A stretch of DNA of 64,000 nt from Pseudoips prasinana (Eukaryota > Arthropoda > Insecta > Lepidoptera > Nolidae), in assembly GCA_951640165.1 (NCBI GenBank), contig OX621255.1, positions 26,510,001 through 26,574,000 of the forward strand. Direction: 5' to 3'. Each line of letters opens with the position of its first letter. Position 1 is the first letter of the stretch. Under the pieces are notes generated by a model. It had not been told where the DNA came from and made no database searches. It saw only the letters and a program-made list of their open reading frames with translations. Shown here in pieces: positions 10,415 through 25,400 of the stretch. The position numbers were made by a program, and so were the translations under genes.

Positions 10415-13400
10415 CTAGAAAAAATAAAATCTTTACAATATCAAATTTTAGACACTTTAAAAACGGAACGATTTTAGATGAGATAATGTTAAAATTTTCT
10501 GATGAGAAGATAACATTAATATGTATTAATAAAATATATCTGTAGGTGACTATTATTTTAACACTATGCGATATTATAACATCATATTTATGAATTAGGT
10601 ATTTATACAAATCAGCACCAATTATTTTTATAATATTTTAATAATATATATTTTATAAATTTGCGTTTTTTTTAAATCTATATTAAAAGAAATATATTTT
10701 ATTAAAATTTGAGGTTGCTTCTATTATCAAATTTTCTATTGACTTATTGATTATATAGAACCATTTATTTATTCGTACAACAACAAATTCCACATTGTTT
10801 TACAATTAATGCTATTAATATCATACAACTAGCTTATACGGAAACAAGCGTATATAGTGTTCCTGGAAACGCATTATTGTAAAATAAATGCCTTACAAAC
10901 TAAGTATTAAAAAGGTTTTAATCATACCTTTTTCCCAAGAAAATAATGTTGTGTCTAATAATAGATTCTACAGAAGCTTAATAGCTAATTCTGGAATATC
11001 GAGTGGCAACCCCGTTTCTAAGTATAAGTATATACATACAAATCATACAAGCATATTATTATATTCTACAAGGTGATTTGTGAAAATAATAAAAATGGTG
11101 GTCCTAATACAGAACCTTGAGGCACGCCTTCCTCTAAGTTAATTTCTTACAAAATAAAATTGTCCGAGTTTAAAAATCATTATTTTTATTAAAGAAAGCC
11201 AAAAAAATTTACATTCTTTTTTCCAACTACTTTTAAATAGATAACTCTCGCACTAGACATATGAAACCCTGCGTCGCAAGGTACTTTAAAAACATATCAT
11301 TGACGGACAAAAAGCACACTCAGATTAAGAACAACAACTTATAAGTCACACAAATAGTTGTTCTGTGTGGGAATGGATCCCGGCACAAGAGGAGGCAAGG
11401 CAACTCTTTTAGCCGCTACGCCACCCTTACTAACTTTATTAATTACTTGAAATATCACAACTTTTTCATTAACTACAATCGAAGTTGCTTGCTTATCGTA
11501 TGGGCAGTGGTAACCCTAGTGTCAGAGGTGCTCAAGCCGCCCAGTAGGCCTCTGACATGGCTTAACGACTGTTGTCTAATGACTACAACCGGGACCGACA
11601 GCTTAACGTGCCCTCCGAAGCACGGAGACGCTCAGAAATTAAACCACTTTGGCGGTCACACATCTATGGACTGACCGTGAGCCTAGTTGCTTAACCTCGC
11701 CGATCGCTTACAGACCGGTGTGAGCATCTAGCTATGAGCACCTCGAAGTAGTGTCCGTATCCTAGAAATAGTCCTGTCGTATCGTATACTTAAAATTGCT
11801 TTTAACTACAAACTTTTCACTAAGTTGAAAATATTTATATTTCACATAGTAATAATAATTCTTTATTATTATTATTAATAATAAAGTATTTTTAATAATA
11901 ATATTTTTTTATTATTATTATTAATGATATTAGTATTAATAATAATTTATGTGAAATATTAACATTTAAAAAATTAACAGCGGCTTCCACACTAAGCAAA
12001 GCTTGTATTGTGGATGCCAACTTCCTATATGGTTGAACATTGAATTTGTGAGCCACCACGGTACCTTGCCATATATATATATACATATATATATAATTAT
12101 AAAAGCATGATGAAGAGAAGATAATTATAATTTAAATGCTATTAAAATATAAAGATACATGTATGTTATTTTTTTTTTTTTACAATGTCACACATATCAT
12201 CCTTGCCCCAAACTAAGCAAAGCTTGTACTATGGGTACCAGGCGACGATATACATACCTGCTTATATAGATAGATAAATACTAAAATACATAGAAAGCAT
12301 CCATGACTCAGAAACAAATATTAGTGTGATGAGTACGAATATTTGTTTCTGAGTCATGGATGCTTTCTATGTATTTTAGTATTTATCTATCTATAAAATA
12401 AATATTCGTGCTCATCACACTAATATTTGCACTTACCGGGATTCGAACCCAGGACCACCAGCTTCGTAGGCAGGAGCACTACCAACCAGGCGACGGTATG
12501 TATCTTTTATTAAATAATTGTCATTGTGTTCTTCTCTTTATTCTTCTTTTTAAAAAGATAACGCCTGCACTAGGTAATCTAATCCCTGTGTCGCGGGGTA
12601 CTTTACAAACATATATTAGACGGACACAAATTACATCCAGACTCAGAACAACTATTTATGGGTCACACGAATAGTTGTCCGGCGCGGGAGTCAAACCCGC
12701 ACCACGAAGAGGCGAGGCGACTACCTTAGCCGCTGCGCCGCACGTGTGGTCAATTCATTTTATTATTGTATGCCCAAAGAGTGAGACATGGCTAATCCAA
12801 AAATATTGTTCACCATCTGGGGCTCTACCGGGTAAGTCTCTGAACATCGTTTTCGTGAATGACATTCAAATAAATAAAGGTTAAAAAAACAACGTTTTCG
12901 GACCATTTATGACGTCACATGTGGTCATGGAAGCCGATTTAACGATTGATTAAGTAATTTTTAACCTTTATTTATTTGAACGCCATTCACGAAAACGATG
13001 TTCGGCGACGTAGCCGGTAGAGCCCCTGTATTTCGTACCTACCTATGATCTACAATAAACAATCGGAATTAGAAAAATAATTTGTATTGCTATTTATATT
13101 TTGCCCAACAAATAGGTATTGCCATACAGCGTGGTAATGCTGCCAGTATTCTGGGAACATTACCAATACAAGAATATTTAGAATACCTTTAACTTAATGC
13201 TTAGTTTTATAATATAGTATTTTTTTATTAAGTTATGTTTAGAATGTTCTTGTTTTATTGGATGGTATACCTATTTAATTTTATCACTTATTGAAATATG
13301 TACTTATAATGTTAACTAGAATTACGATCTGACCTTAGAAATAACTATTTATATTGTGTTGTGTTGCTGTGCCCTATCAGGGTTCATGTTGGAAACAAAT

Positions 13401-16400
13401 ATACCTGTAACACCTATTGTAAACCCATGGAAATAGCAATAAATAAATAAATAAATATATAATAAATAGCATGTCCGTAATATAACATTATGATGTTGCT
13501 CGTGTTCAGCCAAGCGAACAAGCGTTTTTGTCGTTTAAGTAATCATTTAAAGTGTATTTTATTGCTTACCCCATAATGTGTAAATAGATCTTTCAGTGCC
13601 ACCATATTCAATAGGTAATATTTCTTTAGGAACATATTGTTGTAAATCTTCTGCTTTAGAAAGAATTTGTATTCTGTTGCGTAATTTTTCAGGTATTAAC
13701 GGTTTCACGGAGTTTAATAATACTTCTATTCCTTTTGAATCAGTTATGTCATATATACCTGCTACTCTAGCACCATAACCTCCCTGAAAATTTAAATATA
13801 ATCATATAAAACTAGCGGCCCGGTACGTGCTTCGCTACGTATAAGGCATAATAATAAAAAAATGATTATTAAGTTCATTTATTCAAACAAAAAAATATTT
13901 TAAATTGCTAAAAGATGTTGATTTTACACTTTTTTATGACTTTTTTAAAATTTTCTCTACGTACAAATCTTCCCTGGACTTCCACGAATAATTCAAGACC
14001 AAAATTAGCCAAATCGGTAAAGGCGTTGTTGAGTTATAACATTACAACGAAAAGTGGCATTGATTTATATACATAGATATATATATAGATTATACAATTT
14101 TTCGATTTTTTTAAGACGTCGCCCACACTACGGAATCTATTCCCTGTGTCGCGGGGTACTTTACAAACATATAATAGACGGACACAAATTACATACAGAC
14201 TCAGAACAACCATGAATAGTTGTGCGGCGGGGGACTCGAACCCGCGACACGATGCGGTGAGGCGACTGTCTTAGCCGCTGCGCCACACCTGCTATCAGCC
14301 TCTTATACTAATAGTAATAATATCCTCCCTATTTCGGCCACGGCGGCCAGACTCAATGGAAGTAGAATGTAACTTGTGTAATAAAGTCTAAATATCAACA
14401 ATTTAGAACCCTATATTATGTTTATGACTGCCTATTGGTTTAGCGGTAGCGTGTTCACCCGCAGAGAACGAGGTCCTGGGTTCAAATCCCGGGTCGGGCC
14501 AATGCAAATATTTGTGTGATGAGCACGAATATTTGTTTCTTAGTCATGGATGTTTTCTATGTTTAAAAGTATTTATCTATCTATATAAGTATGTATATCG
14601 TCGCCTGGTACCCATAGTACAAGCTTTGCTTAGTTTGGGGCTAGGATGATCTGTGTGACATTGTCCCTAGAGATTATTATTATATGTTTATATCTGTGTT
14701 AGTTATTGAATAACCCTAGAATAGAAATCATCACCTGGGAGGCAGGCTACGGCAATATTTATCTGGTTCTTTGGTAATTGCGAGGACGTATCCATGTACA
14801 GACGCCAGCACATACAGTTACCCAAATCTGTCAAATTTCTTTTATTGAGTTTCAACTTTATCACATAAGCATAGGGTTCACTTTCAATTGGGGAAATTTG
14901 ACAGATTGGGGTAGCTTGATGTGTCAATTAATCACACTAATATTATAAAGGCGAAAATTTGTGAGTGTGTAATATGTTTGTTACTTCTTCACCTGTAACC
15001 GGCTGGAGCGATTTTAATAAATATTTGGTATGGAGTTAGCTGATGCCCTGGATTAATACATAGGCTATAATTTATACAATTTAACGCCGGTAAAACCGCG
15101 GGGCACAGCTTGTAAACAATAACGAATTTTTTATTGGAAATCGATGAACCAGATTGCCAAACTTAAAAACCTCCTAAAGTGAAACCAAGGATTATTTAGT
15201 AGCGATTGACGATTTATGTTACGAGTCTTTTATTTCTTTTCGTTGATGAATAATAAGATATGCCATATGTATTTAAACCAGACATGAATTATGTTTGTAA
15301 AAAACGTAGATAAGTTCTATAACAAAGTAATTTACATCATTTAAATACTTAGAACAAACACAAACTTGCTAAACCAGTATTTTGAGTTAGCTACGTTTTT
15401 ATATTATCATTAAGGCAAAATATTTTAAGTGCAGTTCCTCAACGTCGTTCACAAAGTAAATAAAACGAATTAGACGATAATTAGAATTATCTATATAAGT
15501 ATGTATTTAATAAAGAAAAGTAGTATATGTAGTAGCTATATCAGTTATCTGCTTTCCTGTACTCTGCTTAGTTTGGGATCAGATGGCCGAGTGTAAATTA
15601 TATTCCAGGATATGATTATTATTATCCTAAAACTAAGCATAAAAACTTACACAAAAATAATATCCATACATATAATAAAATAGTAGAAAAGTCAAAACTA
15701 TACATTGAATATTTTTTAAAAAGGTTACTTGGTGCGTGGTCTACAATCCACATTGAAGCCAAAAATATAGTTTTTAGAATTTTTGTCTGTATGTATGTCC
15801 GGGCTAATGTTAAAAAGTACTGCATGGATTTACTTCAAATTTGACATGAATATTCAACATATAGGCTACTTATTATCACGCTATGACCTACAGGGGAGGA
15901 ACTGTGATAATTTATAAAATTTAACACGGGTAAAACCGCGGGGCACAGCTAGTTAATATTAAAAATGTACTACTAGTCGAATTTCGGCCACGGCGACCAG
16001 TCTCATTGGAGACTAGTCATTTGCGTGGGTCATATTATTGTGCACAAGTGCGTGCGCAAACACAGGAACACTTTCTATTCCATTAACCTCATGCTCCGAT
16101 GGGAGGACTAGCGATACTACCGGAAAGAGGGCAGACACAGGACCGACGGTTTTACGAGCTCTCCGAGGCACGCGGATGTAATACGGTCAACTCCTAAACT
16201 TCGGGCTGATACTGAGAATTTATTATTTTTACAGATAAATCCCAAAATCACTGTTGGCCGACCCGGGACTTGAACCCAGGAACTCGTTATCTGCGGTTGG
16301 AGACGCTACCGCTCGACCAACATGCAGGGGCAGTCTAATAATAATATTGTTAGTATATTAAGAAGACGCAGAGGGGGCAGCCCCCCTACAACACGGACTG

Positions 16401-19400
16401 ATGATCTTTTGAACGTCGCCAGAAGTCGCTGGATGTGGAAAGCGCAAGACCGGCAATTGTGGAGATCTTTGTGGGAAGCCTTTCTCCAGCAGTGGCTGGT
16501 CTTTCGGCTGATATGAAGATGATGATTTTATATCTATATCTATATTGATTTTATATCCAAAAACTATATCAGCCGATTTTGAGTATGTTGTTGCGTTCTG
16601 TATCATATTATGCCTATTTCTTATTAATTTAATAACATTACTACATCCAATATCAGTACAACATGTTGTTAGTACCTTTCTCACATAACGCAATTTTTAT
16701 ATTATTTAAGGCATATATTTTTCAGACTTCTCTAAAATAAGTTGTATAAATTTAAGTGCGTACACGAGGTATCCGGCCCCATGTGCGTTAACCGCACCGC
16801 CACCGCACGGTGGTGTTCATACTCGAATTTATACAATTACATTTCGATCGTAAAGTGACAATCATCATCATCATCCTATCAGTCGAAAGACGTCCACTGC
16901 TGGACAAAGGCCCAAAGATCTCCACAATTGCCGGTCTTGCGCTATTCGCATCCTGTAGTTTCCAGCGACCCGCACCTTAGTACTCCCTGCCCTGCCACGG
17001 CTGTTACTTTCATACGTCATGTTAAAAAAAAGAAAAAAAAGGCGGTTACTACGGCTGGGAATAGCAGTTACCATAGCCGGGGACTGGGGGCCGCGGTTTA
17101 GTTGTGTCCATCATTTGGGAGGATATGCCATAATCGCCACGCTTGGCAGACGGGTTGGCGATCGCAGTAAGATAGACAAGGTACTAAGGAGAACGCTGCT
17201 GCCCGTTCTCTGGTATATATGTATATTCCCTCGGGACGACTTCTACGTTCCCCCGCGGGATGAGATGGGGTGGCGATATTCTTTATGGCCGCCATAAAGA
17301 ATATCGCCACCCCATCTGATCCCGCCATTCATTGAGATCAGTTCATTTAAAGCTCAATTTCGCGTGCGTTATTTAAAGCAGTTAGAAGATATTGCGTCTG
17401 CACTGTCGATTTATCTTAAAGCAATTAATACGCTTTTAACGCCTTAACCTGTATTTTTGTTTGATGTAAACTTACTATTAGTATCATCAGGAACTGTTGC
17501 AGTTCTAACCAGTTAATCTTCATACAAAATTCCATTACATTGATATCTTGTAGGTCAAGGACTACGGTCATGGCGTTGAAATAATCATGAGCCTTTACAT
17601 ATTCTGATATCTGAAACAAAAATATATGTTATGTACAACATCTGCATTAAGAAATGCAAGATTGTGGATGTCTCAATTAGCACTTTTAAAACTAATAATT
17701 CTACGTTATCTTACTAATATTATAAACGTGAAAGTTTGTAAGTATGGATGGATGGATGTTTGTTACTCTTTCACGTAAAAACTACTGAATGGATTTTAAT
17801 GAAACTTTACAATAATATAACTGATACATCAGAATAACACATAGGCTAAAATTTATAAAGATATTGTGTGAATTGTCCAAAATATGATGATAAGTGTCAA
17901 GTAAGTAGGAAAAAATTTACTATTTGCGAGCTATTTCGGCGTGCACTGCCAAAACCGCTAGAGGTACACATTCTACTAATATTATAAATGAGAAAGTTTG
18001 TGAGTATAGATGTATGTATGTTTGTTACTCTTTTACGCCAAAACTTCTTAAACGCGGGTGAAACCGCGGGGTGTAGCTTGTATGATATAATATCCTGGAT
18101 ACCACACACGGCCATCTTATCCCAAATTAAGCATAGCTTGTACACACGGCTACATATCAAGCTATACATTCCCAGTATAAGCTGACCTGTCTTAGTATGG
18201 ATATAATCTTATACAACGGGGGATCAGCTTATACTGGGAATGTATAGCTTAATATGTAGCCGTGTGTACTATAGGAACCAGAAAACTGATATATTCCATG
18301 GACTACTTATATTTTGTACTTATGTGACCCATAAATAGTTGTTCTGAGTCTGGATGTAATTTGTGTCCGCCTATTATATGTTTGTAAAGTACTGCGCGAC
18401 ACAGGGATTAAATTCCCTAATACGGGCGTTGTTTAAAAAAAAAAAACAAAAAAACTAATTTAATTGTATAAATTTTAGTGCGGTAATTGAACCCACGAAC
18501 CACGGGGTATCCGGATCTATGTACAGTCAGCTCCATAAAAAGTCTGTACAGACGCCAGCACATCCATTAAATATATCATTAGATTACCCTGATTTGACGC
18601 CGTAACTGTACTGTTAAATATACATTCTGTTCATCGACTTTTGGAGCTGACTGTACGTTAATCGCTCCGCTACCGCACCGTGGTCTCTGACTCGAATTTA
18701 TACAAGCTATTCATCCATGAGACTTGTTAAAGATGGCGGGTTAGTAATGTTTCCATTTTTAGTCTTTTGGTTTATGAATGTAACTAATTGACTACTTTAT
18801 CAAGAAGTGTTTAGTGAGTTATAAATACTTACAATTACAACAAATCGGCAATACATCATTATAGCATCGGATCCAACTTCTTTGTTTGTTAACTTCGCCA
18901 CAAATACTCTGTGATGGTTAGATGTCAAAACTGGCAGTGGAACTACTAACCTGTAAAAGAATATCTATAATTTATTGACAAGAAGTTTACAATTATTTTG
19001 AAAAATAACGTAATTAAAATAAAAACACTCGAAGATGGTTCGTATTTTTTGTCGTATCAAATTATTTTAAGTTAATCGTGTTCCAGTAAGGACTCTGGAC
19101 AAACAAAAGTTTTGAAATTTTGGGAGGTGAATATCTAAAAAATCTTTGCTATAATGGAAGGTTTTTTATTTTTAAGTTAAACTCACAACCATAACCGAGA
19201 AATTAAAAAGTCAGGTTTAAAGAAAGGAACATAAGAACTTCAAAGGAGTCCCAAGATGGCTTAATTAAAATTAAAGGACTTTATTTAAATTAAGGGATAT
19301 TTGGATATCCAACCCCTAAGAGTGACAAATACGACAGTTAATATGAAATAGGCGATTCAAAATTAAAGATTACGCAAATTTGTATATCGACGAACAATTC

Positions 19401-22400
19401 AGATGAAATATATGAAGTTTATATATTAAACTTAACGATTTTGAATCTTGATCATAATTTTTAAGGTGAAAGATTGAAGAAATTATTATAATTATGAACG
19501 GAAACATCCTAGTCTCCCTTGGATATTACTATTTATTTTATCTTAAGTCCTAAAACAGAACTTCAGTAAAAAGAAATATGTCAAATGTGTGGTTTGCCTT
19601 GTTTAACTTATTCTTCTTTATTTTATTGAATATTTTCTTTTGTAATCTAAGAGAATAAACACAAGGTTGATATTAAGCACGAATATTTGTTTCTGAGTCA
19701 TGGATGTTTTCTATGTATTTATCTATCTATATAAGTATGTATATCGTCGCCTGGTACCCATAGGACAAGCTTTGCTTAGTTTGGGGCTAGGATGATCTGT
19801 GTGACATTGTCCCCAGATATTATTATTATGTCTTTTATTCCGTGTCATTCTTATTTCATACATTTACAAATATATAGTTCATCATCATCATCATCATATC
19901 AGCCGAAAGACGTCCACTGCTGGACAAAGGCCTCCCCCAAAGATCTCCACAATTGCCGGTCTTGGAAATCGCTGGATGCGAATATATAGTTACAAAAAAA
20001 AAATATATATAAATATAAAATATTATTATTATTATATTCATTTCGAGAAAGTTATGTATGAAATAATGAAATATATCACCAATGATCCAATAATCGTAAG
20101 TTTTACTTACGCTGATTCTTTAAGACGTTTGAAGTCGGGGCCGATTTCTTCAATATGGTTTAATGTAAAGAATTTTGGTAGCAAAGTCTTAAAGGATGCC
20201 AGTGTGTCAATCTGTTTCTTTGCCTTTTCTACGGAACCTTTACATTGTATCAGCGTTTTTTCTAAGTATTCCTTATCTGAAAATATGGCAATCATGAGTA
20301 AGTGAGGGAAGAAATCTGAGGAATTCCTACACTTAAGAGATATTTTTGGTTCCTTCGTAACGACGATTTGCTTCACATATAATACTATTACTTTCCCACT
20401 GCAGGGCAAGGACTGCCTCTAACAATGAGAGAAGATAACCCAGAAACCATCATGATGGCCTTGTGTGTGTTGATATACTACACATGCCATCAAGGAAATT
20501 TTAGGGAACTCTCTGGCGTTTCGTAAGATTCCTAAGATTGTTTTTCTTCGCCGTTTTAAGTAAGAGTTGATTTTGTTCCAAGTATTGGTAGTTCGTATCT
20601 TACGTGTGACCTTAGGGGTTGTGAGTAGTAGGATTGTGTGAAACATATTTTTCTTTTTAACTGCACATGTGGCGCAGCGGCTTAGACATTTCGAGTCCCA
20701 CGCCGGACAACTATGTATGTGATACATACACATACATAGACTCACGCCTGCTTCCCAGAGGGGTAGGCAGAGACAACGGATTTCCACCTGTCACGATTTT
20801 TGCACACGTCTTTTGCTTCGATTATTGTCATTTCTCGATTACTAGTAGAGACACCCGCTGAGTTTGTTTCGCTGGGTCTTCTCAGTTGGGGCGCATTGGA
20901 TCCGGTGGTAGCATTTTTTTTTCTTTATTCACGTAGACTTTAAAAAAGCGCTTGTAAATAGTCAGAACATGTTTGTAGTAATATAGTTGTATACAAAACT
21001 TCGAAACAATAACATTATTCATTTTGAGACAGAGTCAATAATTTTAAATTAAGTATATGATAGCAATCATTTACAGATAGTTCACGTAACACAGCAGATC
21101 AGTCATGTCTATATGGCTACAAGATCTCCAGCGAGCAATGTGCAGGTAGGAAGTGAGAGCCAGACGTCTTTGTCATCGATGTACTCTTTAGTGGGTACGA
21201 TGTACTCGTCTATTAAAGCGCGACCGTCGTTATAAACACAAGGTCCGCCATAATGATAACATATAATTCGTACCTTTATATAGACAGAATCATTCAGACA
21301 ATATGTAGTAAAAATATAGCTAAAATTTAGATAATTAAACCTACACATGATCCTTGACAATAACTTAATTTTAGTTAGCTAAATATCGTTACTGTTATAA
21401 AATAAATGTTCTGACTATTTACAAGCGCTTTTTTAAAGTCTACGTGAATAAAAACCTTTTTTATTTATTTATTTTCTTTACTGTTATTCTTAGTAAAAAA
21501 ACAAATGTATACAGTTTTTGAATAGCAACCATATATTTGATTATTATTGCATTGGCCTCAAACGTATTAATTTCTGTTAAAGGTTTAGTTCCGCGTTTCT
21601 TTTTCGGCGTCAGTAAAATATTATCTGACGTACCCATCATTTAATTTAAGCTACTGGTTAAGAGCCTTCTGCGCTAGCCAAATGCTCATTGCCGTCAATT
21701 GATTAATTTTAATATTGTACAACTAAATTTCAAAATAATAGATTAGTAACTTGTTATTTATTTTAGGATTTAAGAAAATATATCTGATAAAAACGGACTA
21801 ATTATTTTTTGTAATTTTTATACTGTATTCGGCTATGTTTATGTACTGGATTGTGAACTTGACAAGTACAAGTGTATGTTAATACCCAAGTGCTGAATAA
21901 ATTTCATTATTTCATTATTTATTTATTACCATTTGTTATAGCTGTTTTGCTGACTCCATGCACCTGAGTGCGTAACAACGTAAAAACCCGTTAGATAGGT
22001 ATCAAAGTTCTACTATTTTGTTTTGCGCTCAAAATAATCATGCAGAATGATGATAATTGATGGCTCACAGCATTCATTTTTCAATATTTATCCTCGTTTA
22101 TATACTTATAGAATAGAATAGAATACTCTTTATTGTACACACTCACACACGACAAATTCATAGAACACTAATAACACAATCATGTACAATGGGCGGTCTT
22201 ATCGCATCAAGCGATTTCTTCCAGACAACCTTTGGATGGATAGGAGCTGTAATTACTTAAAAAATAATAGGTGTGCAACAAATCAAACTTAAAAATACAT
22301 AAATATTATATTAGACAATAGGTGACTATACAAACGTAGGTAGTACTCTTTAACTGCTTTATTGAACGTGGTAAGCGTTTGGGCACGTCTGATAGTAATT

Positions 22401-25400
22401 GGCAAGGAATTCCACAATTGTACTGCTTGAACTGAGAATGACTTGCTCATAAATATTGTAGAGTGCATTGGAGTATGCAGCTTTAGGTTGTGTGATGATC
22501 TTAGGAATTATTATGGTCTAAAAGTTCCCAGAACAAAATCCAAAACACTATCCAATTCCAAATTCGACGGGCCAGTTGGCGTGGTTCAATTCCCACCTAG
22601 GACAGATAATTTATGTGCATGAAAATGTCTGTTGGACCTGTGTATCGGTGTAATCTATACATATAATAATATAATGACTGCCTCGTTGGTCTAGCGGTAG
22701 CGTGTTCAACCGCAGATAATGAGGTCCTGGGTTCTAATCCCGGGTCGGGCCAAAAAGTGATTTTGGGATTTTTCCCTAAAAAGAAATTTCTCAGTATCAG
22801 CCCGAAGTCTGGAAGTTGGCGGTATTACACCCCCGTGCCTCGGAGAGCACGTAAAGCCGTCGCGTCGGTCCTGTATCTGAACTCTTTCCGGTCATGTCGC
22901 TAGGCGTCCCATCGGATCATGAGAGTGATGGAATAGAAAGTGCCCCTGTGTTTGCACACACACTTGTGCACTATAATATGTCCTGCGCAATTGGCTAGTC
23001 TCCATTAAGACTGGCCGCCGTGGCCGAAATTCGGTTGGGAGGACATCACTTATAATAAAATTGTAGAGAAGTCAAAATTGTACATTGAATATTTTTTTTA
23101 AAAGTTACTTGGGGCGTGATCTACAGTAGATATCGAAGCCAAAAATATAGTTTTTAGAATTTTTGTCTGTTTATCTGTATGTATGTCCGGGCTAAACTCA
23201 AAAAGTACTGCATGGATTTACTTAAAATTTTGCACGTATATTACTAAGAGGTCGGGTCAACATATAGGGTACATATTATCACGCTATCACCTACGGGGAA
23301 GGAGCTGTGATAATTCATAAAGTTTAACGCGGGTAAAACCGCAGGGCACAGCTAGTTATCCATATAAATAAGTATGTATTCACAAAAGATAAGTAGTGTA
23401 GTATATAAGTTATCTGATTTCCATAGCACATCATCATCATCATCATGTCAGCCAAAGTACGTTCACAGCTGGACAAAAACCTCCCCAAAGAATGGGGGAG
23501 ATGCCATAATCGCCACGCTTGGCAGACGGGTTGGTGAGCGCAGTATGATGGTCATAGTACACAGAGAAACACTGCTGCCCTCAGGTATATACTACCTTGG
23601 ATGACTTCTGTACCCCCCGCGGGATGAAATGGGGTGGTACTAGATATTCTTTGCCGTCAGCCACACAGCAATATTTATGTTTATTAAAAAAAATGTCCTC
23701 CTAGCCGCAATCCGGCCACGGCGGCCAGTCTCAATAGAGATTAGCCATCTGCGCGGGACATATTATAGTGCTCAAGTGTGTGCGCAAACACAGGAGCACT
23801 TTCTATTAAATCACTCTCATGATCCGATGGGACGCCTAGCGACACGATTGGAAAGAGGTCAGGTACAGGACCGCAGGCTTTACGTGCTCTCCGAGGCACG
23901 GGGGTATAATACCACCAACTCCCAGACTTCGGGCTGATGCTGAGAATTTTTTTTTACTGAAAAGTCCCTAAATCACTTTTTGGCCCGACCCGGGATTTGA
24001 ACCCAGGACCTCGTTCTCTGCGGGTGAACACGCTACCGCTTTTTATGTTTATATATTTATAATTATACTAGTTTTTTTTCAACGGTCACCGTAGCCTATT
24101 TGGCGCTGGTGGTCCTGGGTTTGAATCCCGGTAAGTGCAAATATTTGTTTGATGAGCACGAATATTTGTTTCTGAGTCATGGATGTTTTCTATGTATATA
24201 AGTATTTATCTATCTATATAAGTATGTATATCGTCGCCTGGTACCCATAGTACAAGGTTTGCTTAGTTTGGGCCTAGGATGATCTGTGAGACATTGTCCC
24301 GAGATATTATTATCTATTATTATTATTTGACGCAGAATTCGTTACAATTAATTACCTATTATTTTAAACAAACATCTACAAAATTAAGGTATTCGCAATA
24401 ACTACAAAGTTGTTTTCCTTGTTTAAAAGAAAATATTGTTGACATATATACTTAACATTAAATATAGAAAGTAATAAAAATAATTGTTATTGTTAGTTGA
24501 AGTATTCAGCCACAAAACGACGTGTATGTATATATATATTTACAATTTGACGCAAAAATCGATACAAATATTTGCATACTATTTTTGCAAACCTCTACAA
24601 AAACAAAGCATTCGCATAACTTCGTAAGAGCTAATATTGTTCTAAAACATATTGTGTACATATACATATACGTAACATAAAATTTGGTAAAAATATAAAA
24701 ATAATTGTTATTGTTAATTGAAGTAATAAAATAGGTATTTGTCATTACTAGTTTTAGTAGGCTAAAAAAGAAATAAAAATAGATCGATAAGATAGATAGA
24801 TAGATCTATAACACTTTATTGCACCAAATCGGAACATACATTGAAACATAAGTTAGCTTATATTATGAGGTACAAACGGCGGTCTTATCGCTAATATAGC
24901 AATCTCTTCCAGACAACCGTTGGATAAATATAAATACATTAAAATAAGCGCCATTTTAAAGTCACGTTATCTATGTATTCTGTCAATACCTATCTTCCGC
25001 CAACACATTATTTCAAATGTCACACATAATTAGATTTTAATTATACAGTGACCAAATAAACAAAAAACTGTTAATTATCATTATATTTAAATTAATTCCT
25101 CAGAATTCAGTGTGCTAAAAATGCAGGTTTATCTTTTATTAATTTGACCTTCGACATAATTCGCAGACAACTAAAGATTTGTTATCAGCGAATTATGCCA
25201 AAGGTGTGTGTTTGTTTGTCACACTGTCATCCCAAACTTGGCAGTGCCTTTTCTATTGCAAACAGACTACTGATTACATTATTTATATATTTCTAAATAC
25301 ATGCATATTATAGATACAGATAAACATAAATGTAAAACTTTCTGTAATAAAATGAATTTTGATTATTGATTTTGATACAGATTGTGTAACATACACCCAG

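Noticed and set aside
22675..22750. A functional tRNA gene
   Set aside because: A and B boxes are present but the acceptor stem does not pair and the sequence continues into the SINE-B body; the same head occurs in several SINE copies.
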